Origin: Chloroflexota bacterium
GTDB taxonomy: Bacteria > Chloroflexota > Dehalococcoidia > Lucifugimonadales > UBA2985
Assembly: GCA_028877205.1 (NCBI GenBank)
Contig: JAPPHY010000003.1
Coordinates: forward strand, 143,830-205,044
Length of the DNA: 61,215 nucleotides
Direction: 5' to 3'
Every line of letters begins with the position of its first letter. Within the stretch, counting starts at the first letter, position 1. The position numbers and the translations under genes were made by a program. This document shows positions 23,886 through 31,502 of this stretch, piece after piece. The notes beneath the pieces are model-generated. The model searched no databases, was not told where the DNA came from, and saw only the letters and a program-made list of their open reading frames with translations.

Positions 23886-23928
23886 TGCGCCGCTCATCCG
23901 GTCCGTCAAGCCTGGAATGAGCGGCGCA
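23886..23928 (+). terminator. Long inverted repeat after the metal-binding lipoprotein
   Basis: TGCGCCGCTCAT pairs perfectly with ATGAGCGGCGCA (12 bp) around a 19-nt loop, 46 bases after the stop codon. There is no T-run, so termination would not be of the simple intrinsic type. Confidence 0.45.
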
Positions 23929-24025
23929 GCCGCGCCCAGCGATTGACGGCGCGAAGGAGCGACACTACAATCGCTGCATTCCGGCGCGCTACAGACCCTG
24001 CCGCCGCGGCGAAAGGACATCCCGC

Positions 24026-24583
24026 ATGAAGATAGGTCTCATCTCGGACACTCAGTACCCTTCGGCGGAACTCTCGCCCAACCTGAGGACGGCCTTCGAA
24101 GGAGTCGATCTCATCCTCCACTCCGGTGACATCCTGATTCCCGCCTGCCTGGACCTGCTGGAGGAAATCGCTCCGGTGATGGCCGTAGAGACTGGAGCCG
24201 AGCGGCAGTTTGCCGGGGACTCCAGGGTGGCGGAGCACCACCGCGTGGTGGAGGCGGAGGGCCACTCCATCGGCATGGTGCACGAGTTGTCCATCCCTCA
24301 CATCATCGCTCTGGAGGTCCTGCCGGGTGTGATTGGGAATCGCTTCCCGCCGGACGCATCGCTGCCGGACGCCCTGGCCCAGGTGTTCGGTGAGAAGGTG
24401 GATATTGTGATGTGCGGTTTCTCGCACGTCAGCTTCATCGAGGAGCACCAGGGGATAATGATCATTAACCCAGGCTCCGCAACGTGGCCCAACCAGCGCG
24501 TGATGCCGGGCACCGTGGCCGTCCTGGAGCTGACGCCGGACAGCCGGGAGGCGCGGATCATCGACCTGAACGCGATGAGCTAG
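24026..24583 (+). CDS. YfcE-like metallophosphoesterase-fold protein, catalytic residues altered
   Basis: A 185-residue protein with the order of motifs of YfcE/MJ0936-type phosphodiesterases: IGLISDTQ (normally SDTH), LILHSGD, then AVETGAERQF where the family has GNCD, MVHEL in place of HGH, and GFSHVSF where the family has GHTH, ending INPGSATWPNQR. Asp8 and Asp35 remain, but several metal ligands are changed. It may be a non-catalytic or differently metallated relative. Start ATG 24026. It stands alone between two structured intergenic regions. Confidence 0.75.
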   Translation: MKIGLISDTQYPSAELSPNLRTAFEGVDLILHSGDILIPACLDLLEEIAPVMAVETGAERQFAGDSRVAEHHRVVEAEGHSIGMVHELSIPHIIALEVLPGVIGNRFPPDASLPDALAQVFGEKVDIVMCGFSHVSFIEEHQGIMIINPGSATWPNQRVMPGTVAVLELTPDSREARIIDLNAMS

Positions 24584-24629
24584 CGGGCCGGCCGCTCACG
24601 GACAAGCCCAGAGTTGGCTCGGAGAATTA

Positions 24630-24750
24630 GTCGTAGCCACTCCTGCGGAGGCAGGAATCCACGACGTGGACGCACTTTGAGATGGATTCCCGCTACCGCA
24701 TCAAGTGCGGGACAGGTTGCGCGGGAATGGCGGGAGAAGGGGAGGTCGGG
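24630..24750. repeat. Dispersed palindromic intergenic repeat, copy A
   Basis: Contains ACTCCTGCGGAGGCAGGA, then TGGATTCCCGC, CCGCATCAAGTGCGG and GCGCGGGAATGGCGG, forming nested inverted repeats. The same modules in the same order recur at 58461-58590 and, shortened, at 37898-37955. All copies are intergenic. Confidence 0.55.
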
Positions 24751-24753
24751 AGC

Positions 24754-25647
24754 CTACGCGCCGGGGGCCATTGTCCTGATGAGCTCCGGACGGATGCGCA
24801 CCATAATATCGGCGATGTGGAAGTGGCGGTTCAGCACGTAAAAGTGAATACCCGCCACGTTGTGCTCCAGCAAGTCTGAGGCCTGCTCGGCCGTGTGCGA
24901 AATACCCACCTCGTGGACCTGCGCCTCATCGTCGCCCGCCTCCTCCAGCCGCCGCATGAGGCCCTCGGGAATGGTGGCGCCGCACATGCCGGTGATGCGC
25001 TTGATCTGGTCCACGTTCAGTATGGGCATCAGTCCCGGTACGATTGGCTGGCGAATGCCGATAGCGCGGCACCTCTCCACGAAGTCGTAGAAGTCCTGGT
25101 TGTCGTAGAAGAGCTGGGTGATGATCACGTCCGCTCCGCTGTCCACCTTGCGCTTCAGGTGCTGCAGGTCGGTCTCGGAGTCCGGGGCCTCCTGGTGCGT
25201 CTCCGGGTATCCCGCGACGGCTATGCCGAAGCCCCCGTGGCGCTTCACGTGCTCCACAAGCTCATGGCCGTGGCTGTAGCCGTCGGCGGGCGGCTTGAAG
25301 GTGGTTTCCCCGCGGGGCGGGTCGCCGCGCAGCGCCACGATGTTCTCGATGTTCTGCGCCTGGATGTCGTCGAGCAGCCGCTCGATGTCGTCCCGGCTAG
25401 AGCCCACGCAGGTGAGGTGGTGCGCCGCCTCCATGCCAAGCCGGTTCTTGATCAGGGACGCAACCTCCAGCGTGCGCTCGCGGGTGCTGCCCATAGCGCC
25501 ATAGGTGACAGTCAGTAGAGAAGGCCCCAGGCGGAGGAGCCGCGGAATGCGCTCTTCCAGCTCGGCCATGGCAGAGTCGGTACGCGGCGGGAACAGCTCG
25601 AACGAGAGTGCAGGCTGTCCGGTCGCGTAAACGTCGGCAAACTTCAT
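24754..25647 (-). CDS. metF: 5,10-Methylenetetrahydrofolate reductase
   Basis: A 297-residue TIM-barrel flavoprotein that reduces methylene-THF to methyl-THF for methionine synthesis or a methyl branch of C1 metabolism. Diagnostic segments: SFELFPPRT near the N terminus with the catalytic Glu, VTYGAMGSTRERT, HLTCVGSSRDD, and ADVIITQLFYDNQDFYDFV. I start at ATG 25647 (MKFADVYATG); 29 upstream codons to 25734 look unrelated. It is the last gene of the long minus-strand series and lies 52 bases after oadB. Confidence 0.93.
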   Translation of the reverse strand: MKFADVYATGQPALSFELFPPRTDSAMAELEERIPRLLRLGPSLLTVTYGAMGSTRERTLEVASLIKNRLGMEAAHHLTCVGSSRDDIERLLDDIQAQNIENIVALRGDPPRGETTFKPPADGYSHGHELVEHVKRHGGFGIAVAGYPETHQEAPDSETDLQHLKRKVDSGADVIITQLFYDNQDFYDFVERCRAIGIRQPIVPGLMPILNVDQIKRITGMCGATIPEGLMRRLEEAGDDEAQVHEVGISHTAEQASDLLEHNVAGIHFYVLNRHFHIADIMVRIRPELIRTMAPGA

Positions 25648-25699
25648 GGCTGTTGCTCGTCGAAGGGCCGCATGGCCCCGAGTCTTCGGGCGCGGTGCG

Positions 25700-26806
25700 C
25701 TACAGGAGCGCTCCCAGGACCACGCCTCCCGCAATTGCGGAGCCGAGCACGCCGGCCACGTTGGGCCCCATCGCGTGCACTATGAGCCAGTTATCGCTGT
25801 CCGACTCCTGCCCTACCGAGTGGGCCACGCGGGCAGCCATTGGCACTGCCGACACCCCCGCCGCCCCTATCAGCGGGTTGATCTTTCGCCCGGAGGCCAG
25901 ATACATGATCTTGCCGAGCAGTACGCCGGAGACCGTGGCGATGGCAAACGCGAACAGGCCCAGGGCGAATATGCCAAAGGTGTGAGGCTCAAGGAACCGG
26001 TCGGCCGTCATGGTGGAGCCGACCGCCAGGCCCAGGAAGATGGTGGTCACGTTTATGAGCTCGTTCTGGGAGGCCTTGGCCAGGCGCTCAACTACTCCGG
26101 CCTCTCTCAGGATGTTGCCGAACATGAGCATTCCCACCAGTGGGGCGGCTTTGGGCGCTACGAGGCTGGCCAGGATGATGACGATGATTGGGAATAGGAT
26201 CCTGGCCTTGTAGGAGGCGGCGCGGGAGGGATACGGCATCTTGACCTGTCGCTCACGGCGTGTCGTGAGCAGCTTCATGATGGGTGGTTGAAGAAGCGGC
26301 ACCAGCGCCATGTAGGAGTAAGCGGCTACGGCAATAGGTCCCCACAGGTCGGGGTCGGCAAGCTGCGTGGACACGAAGATAGTCGTGGGGCCGTCGGCGG
26401 AGCCAATGATGCCGATGGCTCCCGCGTTGTTCAGGTCCCAGCCAAGCAGCAGGGCGGCCATGATGGCCGCGAATATGCCGAACTGCGCCGCCGCGCCCAG
26501 GAGCACGGTGGTTGGGTTCTGCAAGAGCGGCGTGAAGTCCGTGAGCGCGCCCACGCCCAGGAACATGAGGAGCGGGAACAGCTCGTTGTCCAGTCCAACC
26601 TTGCGCAGGATGCCCAGGAAGCCGTCCTCTTCAGCGATGCCGGCTGCGGGAAGGTTGGCAAGCAGTACCCCAATGCCTATGGGAAGCAGGAGTAGGGGCT
26701 CGTACTTGCGGGCCAGCCCCAGGTACACCAGCAGAAGGGCTACGGCCATCATCGCGACCGCTCCCCACGTCAGGTCCGGTATTGCGCCAAGTGTCTCGCC
26801 GAACAT
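25700..26806 (-). CDS. oadB: Sodium-translocating decarboxylase beta subunit (OadB/GcdB family)
   Basis: A 369-residue polytopic membrane protein with about ten hydrophobic segments. It carries the family motifs [12 protein letters not shown] (sodium-binding aspartate region), [17 protein letters not shown] and [14 protein letters not shown], plus a C-terminal [19 protein letters not shown]. The family couples decarboxylation of oxaloacetate, methylmalonyl-CoA or glutaconyl-CoA to Na+ export. ATG at 26806 directly follows the gamma-like gene. The alpha (carboxyltransferase/biotin) subunit is not in this window, so the substrate is undetermined. Confidence 0.92.
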   Translation of the reverse strand: MFGETLGAIPDLTWGAVAMMAVALLLVYLGLARKYEPLLLLPIGIGVLLANLPAAGIAEEDGFLGILRKVGLDNELFPLLMFLGVGALTDFTPLLQNPTTVLLGAAAQFGIFAAIMAALLLGWDLNNAGAIGIIGSADGPTTIFVSTQLADPDLWGPIAVAAYSYMALVPLLQPPIMKLLTTRRERQVKMPYPSRAASYKARILFPIIVIILASLVAPKAAPLVGMLMFGNILREAGVVERLAKASQNELINVTTIFLGLAVGSTMTADRFLEPHTFGIFALGLFAFAIATVSGVLLGKIMYLASGRKINPLIGAAGVSAVPMAARVAHSVGQESDSDNWLIVHAMGPNVAGVLGSAIAGGVVLGALL

Positions 26807-26807
26807 G

Positions 26808-27356
26808 CTACGCCCCCCCGCCTCTGGATGATGGGTATGCGCTGTGCGCCCTGTGACCGTAGGCGGACGGCCTCCGTCCCTGGCTCTGCCACAGGGCGGC
26901 CCTTCCCAGGATGCCCCAGTTGCTCGTCGGCTGCGACGGCTGCGTGTCTGCCTGCGAAGCGGCGGCGACGGACGGGGTGGGACTGGCACCGGCGCGCTCT
27001 GCCTCTTCCTGCTCCATTGCCAGGTACACTGCCACGGCCAACGCTGCTACTTTCGATCCGGGCACGCCGTCTCGTGCCGGCGCGGCGATTGCGTCGGGCT
27101 GAGGCACAGGGGCCGATCCGGTAGCCGGCGCCGCAGCCGCTTCGATGGGCGCGGGCGGCTCGGCAACCGGCGCGGCGGCTTCATCCTGAGCCGCCGGCGC
27201 GTGCGTATCAGGAACTTCGACGGCCTCTTCGGCTTCCTCGCCAGGGAAGAACCTGCCGAGCGCGAAGAGTATGACCATCAGCGCGACCAGCGTGGCGAAC
27301 ACCAGGCCCATGCCTGCACCGGCAAGCCTGAGGCCCTCGGCAAACTCCGCGCTCAT
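26808..27356 (-). CDS. Decarboxylase gamma subunit (OadG-like)
   Basis: A 182-residue protein with one N-terminal membrane helix (about 13-36, [20 protein letters not shown]) followed by an Ala/Pro/Glu-rich tether and a second weak hydrophobic stretch, [21 protein letters not shown]. This pattern matches OadG, which anchors the alpha subunit to the beta subunit. The match is by architecture and position immediately before oadB rather than by conserved residues. Start ATG has GGAGGGG upstream and overlaps the end of recO by 4 bases (ATGA). Confidence 0.75.
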   Translation of the reverse strand: MSAEFAEGLRLAGAGMGLVFATLVALMVILFALGRFFPGEEAEEAVEVPDTHAPAAQDEAAAPVAEPPAPIEAAAAPATGSAPVPQPDAIAAPARDGVPGSKVAALAVAVYLAMEQEEAERAGASPTPSVAAASQADTQPSQPTSNWGILGRAALWQSQGRRPSAYGHRAHSAYPSSRGGGA

Positions 27357-28171
27357 GCCTGTTCCCCTCCGGCAGCGCTAGCGGCCAGCTCTGCGGCCGC
27401 ACCGCGCTTGCTGCCCTGCGAGACCTGGCCAAGAAAGCGAGAGCCCCTTGGCTCCCGGTCCAGGACGTAGTGCAGCAACGCCTCCATCAGGCGTCTCATC
27501 TCGGTCAGGGTCTCGTCGTCCAGTCGAAGCTTCACCGCGTCCTCGATGCGCTCGCACCTCTGGAGGAATCGCAGGACCTTGAGCGTGTTCAGGGACAGGG
27601 GCAGAACGGTTACGCCCGCAGGGTGGCACCCGTCGCAGAGGCATCCCCCCTGCCCGGGCGCGAAGCGATGGCGGCCCGGCTCCAGGGGCGTTTCGCACTC
27701 CACGCAGCGGTGGAGTTCCGGCATGAATCCGCTGTGTCCAAGCAGTTTCAGCTGGAAGTGGGGAAGCAGGGCCGGAGCTGCAGGGCCGTCCAGCGACCGC
27801 AGGGTCTCCAGCAGCAGCCGGTAAATGGGGTAGTTGGACTGGCCCTCCGGCGTTGAGGCTTCCACCAGTTCCGCCATGTAGATGGCCTGCGAAAGCCTGT
27901 CCAGGTCCTCCCTGACGGCGCGGAATCCCTCCAGCACCTCGGCCTGCTGTACGGAGTCAAGGCTCTGCCCGCGCGCCACGAGCAGCGACGAACGCATTAG
28001 AGGCTCCAGGTGGCCTCCCAGTCGGCTCTTGATCTTCCGCGCGCCCCTTGCGACGGCGCGGAGCTTGCCCTGGTTGGGCGTATACAGAGTGACCAGGTAG
28101 TCGGCCTCTCCCAGCGGGAGGTGCTTGAGCACGATGGCCTCGGTCTTGTGTATGCGTGGTTGAGTGGTCAT
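27353..28171 (-). CDS. recO: DNA repair protein RecO
   Basis: A 272-residue recombination mediator that loads RecA with RecR. The N-terminal OB fold (KTEAIVLKHLPLGEADYLVTLYT, KLRAVARGARK) is clear, and the C-terminal half has a CVEC...CDGC zinc knuckle around residues 155-185. The last 25 residues are an Ala-rich tail. It overlaps the next gene (oadG) by four bases and follows recR after 16 bases. Confidence 0.93.
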   Translation of the reverse strand: MTTQPRIHKTEAIVLKHLPLGEADYLVTLYTPNQGKLRAVARGARKIKSRLGGHLEPLMRSSLLVARGQSLDSVQQAEVLEGFRAVREDLDRLSQAIYMAELVEASTPEGQSNYPIYRLLLETLRSLDGPAAPALLPHFQLKLLGHSGFMPELHRCVECETPLEPGRHRFAPGQGGCLCDGCHPAGVTVLPLSLNTLKVLRFLQRCERIEDAVKLRLDDETLTEMRRLMEALLHYVLDREPRGSRFLGQVSQGSKRGAAAELAASAAGGEQA

Positions 28172-28187
28172 GGCTTCTGCGAGGCTT

Positions 28188-28802
28188 CTAGATCTCCTGC
28201 CGTCCCTCTAGGGCGCGGCTGAGCGTCACGGAGTCGGCAAACTCCAGGTCGCTGCCAACGGGCAGTCCCCGGGCCAGCCGCGTGACCCGCGACACCAGCG
28301 GCGACAGCAGCCTGTGGACGTACATCGCAGTACTCTCGCCCTCCAGGCTGGGGTTGGTAGCCAGGATCACCTCCGAAACCTCGCCGTCCCGGAGCCGCTC
28401 CAGGAGCTCGCGGATCCGCAGGTTCTCCGGGCCGATGCCCGTCGCCGGCGAGATCGCGCCGTGTAGAACGTGGTACAGCCCTCGATAGGATTGCGTACGC
28501 TCCAGAGACAGCACGTCCAGCGGCTCCTCCACAACGCAGATGCGGGAGCGATCCCGGCCAGCGTGCGAGCAGAGGTAGCACGGGCTCTCCTCCGTGATGT
28601 TCTGGCACACGCCGCAGAAGACTACTCTCTCCTTGACGGAGATGATGGACTCGGCGAGGGACGCTGCGTCCTCCGCCGGCATGCGTATGAGGTAGTAGGC
28701 CAGGCGCTGCGCGCTCTTGGGGCCTATGCCGGGCAGCTTGTGGAACTCCTGTATCAGGCGTGCCAAGGGCGCCGCCACGGATGGTAGGAAATCGTAGGTC
28801 AT
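28188..28802 (-). CDS. recR: Recombination protein RecR
   Basis: A 204-residue protein with helix-hairpin-helix (LPGIGPKSAQRLAYYL), a C4 zinc finger (CGVCQNITEESPCYLC), and a Toprim domain (ICVVEEPLDVLSLERT). It forms a ring clamp that works with RecO. Length and motif order are typical. The dnaX-ybaB-recR order is a conserved arrangement. Confidence 0.96.
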   Translation of the reverse strand: MTYDFLPSVAAPLARLIQEFHKLPGIGPKSAQRLAYYLIRMPAEDAASLAESIISVKERVVFCGVCQNITEESPCYLCSHAGRDRSRICVVEEPLDVLSLERTQSYRGLYHVLHGAISPATGIGPENLRIRELLERLRDGEVSEVILATNPSLEGESTAMYVHRLLSPLVSRVTRLARGLPVGSDLEFADSVTLSRALEGRQEI

Positions 28803-28848
28803 GGGGTTGTCCGGGCAGTGGTCTGCTGTCTCCGCTCGTCCTGATTCT

Positions 28849-29154
28849 CTACGTCAGCCCCGGTATCTTGAATCCGCCGGTGATGGCCGAGATGCTGTTC
28901 TGGGCCATGGCCTGCGCCTTCTCAAGCGCCTCGTTGGTGGCGGCCGTGACCAGGTCCTGGAGCATCTCCACGTCCTCGCTGTCCACCACCTCCGGGGCGA
29001 TCTCGATCGAGCGTATCCTGAGACTGCCTGTGATCACAACCTTGACCGCGCCGCCGCCGGCGGTGGCCTCCACCTCGGCGTTCTCCAGCTCCTCCTGGGC
29101 CTTGGCCAGCCGTGCCTGCATCTGCTGCGCCTGGCGAAGCATGTTCCTATTCAT
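28849..29154 (-). CDS. ybaB: YbaB/EbfC-family nucleoid-associated protein
   Basis: A 101-residue protein starting MNRNMLRQAQQMQARLAKAQEELENAEVE (first helix) and ending in a VTAATNEALEKAQAMAQ helix, with a conserved VKVVITGSLRIRSIEI strand region between. Family members bind DNA as tweezer-like dimers. The start at 29154 overlaps the end of dnaX by 8 bases, implying coupled translation. Confidence 0.93.
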   Translation of the reverse strand: MNRNMLRQAQQMQARLAKAQEELENAEVEATAGGGAVKVVITGSLRIRSIEIAPEVVDSEDVEMLQDLVTAATNEALEKAQAMAQNSISAITGGFKIPGLT

Positions 29155-30832
29155 TCTGAGCCTCCTCGGTTCCGGCTTCCTGAACAATCTGGGCGCCCAT
29201 CGCACGCGCCGCCCGCACCAGGTGGCCCCTGGGAGCGACGGTGCGGCCAGCACCCTGGTCTGCGAGGCACAGGCGCAGGTTGTACTGGACGCCCGTTACG
29301 CTTCGCACTGTATCCTGAATCTGCCTGCGGCCGTCCGGGTTGTCGATCTCCTCCTGCAGCCTCTCCATGTTGGGCCGCGTCCTGAACTCCAGCACCAGCG
29401 TATCGTCCTCCGTGTAGCGGCTGGAGCAGTCCAGCAGAAGAGCCCGGATGTTGAACTTGTTGGGCTTGAGGACGCGCGTGGCCTTTAGGAGAGCCTCCCA
29501 CTGGGCTTCGGGCAACCTGCCGTCAGCTTGTTCCTGCTCCCCATGAGCGCCGTTGCCGGCCAAGGCTGGGGTTGCAGGCGGCTGCGGCCTGTACTGCTGG
29601 GCGTCCGAGTCCGCGGTGGCGCGGGCTGGGCCGGCGGAAGGCGCGGGCGCGGTTGGGCGAGCGGGCGTGGGCCCCGGTGTCTGCTGCTGTGCGCGGGGCT
29701 GAGGCGCCCGCGGCGCGGGCGCAGGTGCAGGAGTCTCCGCCTGTGGGCGGATTGGCGGCGCCGGTTCCAGGCAGCAGTCCAGGAGCGCCAGCTCCAGCGA
29801 CAGGGTGGACAGCTCGTCCTGGCGTGGGGCGGCGCCCTCGAAGGCGCGGACCGCCCTGAGGACTCGCTCCAGCGTAGTAGCTTGCGCAATCCCGGTCAGC
29901 GCCTGCGCCGCCTCCGGCGAGTGCTCCAGGAGCTCGCCTGCGCCTGCGCTCACAAGCAGCAGGCCTCGCAGGTAGTCCTGCACCTGCCGGTGGAAGCGCC
30001 GCAGGTCGAGGCCGCGCTCCGCCACGGAGCTGATGGCCTCCAGGCCCTCCCTAGCCTCGCCGCGCAGGACGTGACCGACGAGGGCCAGAGCAATCTCATC
30101 GTCGCCCATGCCCAGCATCTCTCGCACATGGGCCAGGCTGACGTCCGAGTCGTGGGAGACGACCAGCTGCTCCAGCAGGTTCTCGGCGTCGCGGAGGCTG
30201 CCTGCGGAGCTGCGGGCGAGGGCCTTCAGCGCCTGCGACTCCGCGCGGATGCCTTCGCCTTCGCACAGTTCCGTCAGGCGCGCCTCGATGTCCTCCTGTG
30301 ACAGGCGGTGAAAGTCGAACCGCTGGCACCTGGATACGACCGTGGCGGGCACCTTGTGCGCCTCCGTGGTGGCCAGGATGAAGATTGCGTGAGCGGGAGG
30401 CTCCTCCAGCGTCTTTAGGAGTGCGTTGAAGGCAGGCTCCGTCAGCATGTGGACCTCGTCTACAATGTAGACCTTGAACGCGCCCTCCGCGGGAGTGAAG
30501 TGGACCTTCTCGCGCAGGCTGCGGATGTCATCGATGCCGCGGTGGCTGGCGGCGTCGATCTCGATCAGGTCCATCGACCTGGCCTCGTTGACGGCTGAGC
30601 AGGTGCGGCACTCGTTGCACGGCTCGCCGTCCCGCGGCTCCAGGCAGCTGACGGCCTTGGCCAGTATGCGCGCGGTGCTGGTCTTGCCCGTGCCACGTGG
30701 CCCGCAGAACAGGTAGGCATGCGCCATCCGGCCCTGCACGACCGCCTGCCGCAGCGTACGGGTCACGTGCTCCTGTCCTCGGACGTCCGCCAGCAGGCGG
30801 GGGCGCCACTTGCGATAGAATACCTCAGGCAA
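29147..30832 (-). CDS. dnaX: DNA polymerase III gamma/tau subunit
   Basis: A 561-residue clamp-loader ATPase. Walker A is GPRGTGKTS (44-52), a zinc module uses Cys63, Cys72, Cys75 and Cys78, Walker B/DExH is IVDEVHML, sensor 1 is ILATTEAHKVP. After the AAA+ module and collar (to about 360) there is a Pro/Ala-rich linker (about 363-440) and a short tau-like C-terminal domain. The start is TTG at 30832 with AGGA about 7 nt upstream. No A/G-rich slippery site for a gamma-type frameshift was evident. Confidence 0.95.
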   Translation of the reverse strand: MPEVFYRKWRPRLLADVRGQEHVTRTLRQAVVQGRMAHAYLFCGPRGTGKTSTARILAKAVSCLEPRDGEPCNECRTCSAVNEARSMDLIEIDAASHRGIDDIRSLREKVHFTPAEGAFKVYIVDEVHMLTEPAFNALLKTLEEPPAHAIFILATTEAHKVPATVVSRCQRFDFHRLSQEDIEARLTELCEGEGIRAESQALKALARSSAGSLRDAENLLEQLVVSHDSDVSLAHVREMLGMGDDEIALALVGHVLRGEAREGLEAISSVAERGLDLRRFHRQVQDYLRGLLLVSAGAGELLEHSPEAAQALTGIAQATTLERVLRAVRAFEGAAPRQDELSTLSLELALLDCCLEPAPPIRPQAETPAPAPAPRAPQPRAQQQTPGPTPARPTAPAPSAGPARATADSDAQQYRPQPPATPALAGNGAHGEQEQADGRLPEAQWEALLKATRVLKPNKFNIRALLLDCSSRYTEDDTLVLEFRTRPNMERLQEEIDNPDGRRQIQDTVRSVTGVQYNLRLCLADQGAGRTVAPRGHLVRAARAMGAQIVQEAGTEEAQNE

Positions 30833-30850
30833 CTTTCTGTCCTGCTCCTG

Positions 30851-31336
30851 TTACATGGGCACTCGGGCCAGCACGTCGTCCTGAACGGCCCACATGCGCT
30901 GCTTATCGTCGTCGTCCGCGTGGTCGTAGCCGAGGAGGTGCAGCACGCCGTGGACAACGAGCAGGGCCATCTCCGCCCTTACGAGCTTGCGGGCTTCCCT
31001 GGCCTGCCGCGCCGCCTGCGGGTACGAGATGATTACCTCGCCCACCGGTGCGCTCACCTCCGGTGGCAGGCCGTCAACGCCGTTGTCCTCACCGGATCGC
31101 GACTCCCAGAGCGGGAAGGCCAGCACGTCCGTCGTCTCGTCCAGGCCGCGATAGTCACGGTTGAGGCCGTGCACAGTCTCGTCGTCGGCCACCACCAGGC
31201 TGATGGAGAGCGGCGACTCCTCGTCCCGCACGTCCAGGGCAAGCTCCACTACCTCACGCAGCCAGGCCCTGGACAGCCTGCGCGAATACGGAGGGAACAC
31301 CTGAACGTCAATGCTCCGGGAGGGGGCTTGCACCAC
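30851..31336 (-). CDS. ybeY: Endoribonuclease YbeY
   Basis: A 161-residue metalloprotein for rRNA maturation and ribosome quality control. The family zinc motif HGVLHLLGYDH (H-x3-H-x5-H) is intact, and LNRDYRGLDETTDVLAFPL precedes it. It lies 18 bases upstream of dnaX in the same direction and is the first gene of that minus-strand series. Confidence 0.95.
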   Translation of the reverse strand: MVQAPSRSIDVQVFPPYSRRLSRAWLREVVELALDVRDEESPLSISLVVADDETVHGLNRDYRGLDETTDVLAFPLWESRSGEDNGVDGLPPEVSAPVGEVIISYPQAARQAREARKLVRAEMALLVVHGVLHLLGYDHADDDDKQRMWAVQDDVLARVPM

Positions 31337-31438
31337 GGGGCTTCCTCACAACCCAAATGCAGGTATCGACCGCAGCCATCATAACATAGCGCGTTTGCGG
31401 GCTACAAGAAAAGCCCGCCGGAGGAGAGGCTGCCTCCA

Positions 31439-31467
31439 TCGACTGGCGAGCCTGCGCAGGCTAAAAT
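31439..31467 (+). promoter_or_regulatory. Promoter with embedded palindrome before the zincin-like lipoprotein
   Basis: TCGACT (31439-31444), 17-nt spacer, TAAAAT (31462-31467). The spacer contains the perfect 14-base palindrome AGCCTGCGCAGGCT (31449-31462), a possible operator. Confidence 0.4.
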
Positions 31468-31502
31468 GGATGAGATGACGACGCGCCCGGCACGCGCAAC
31501 TC

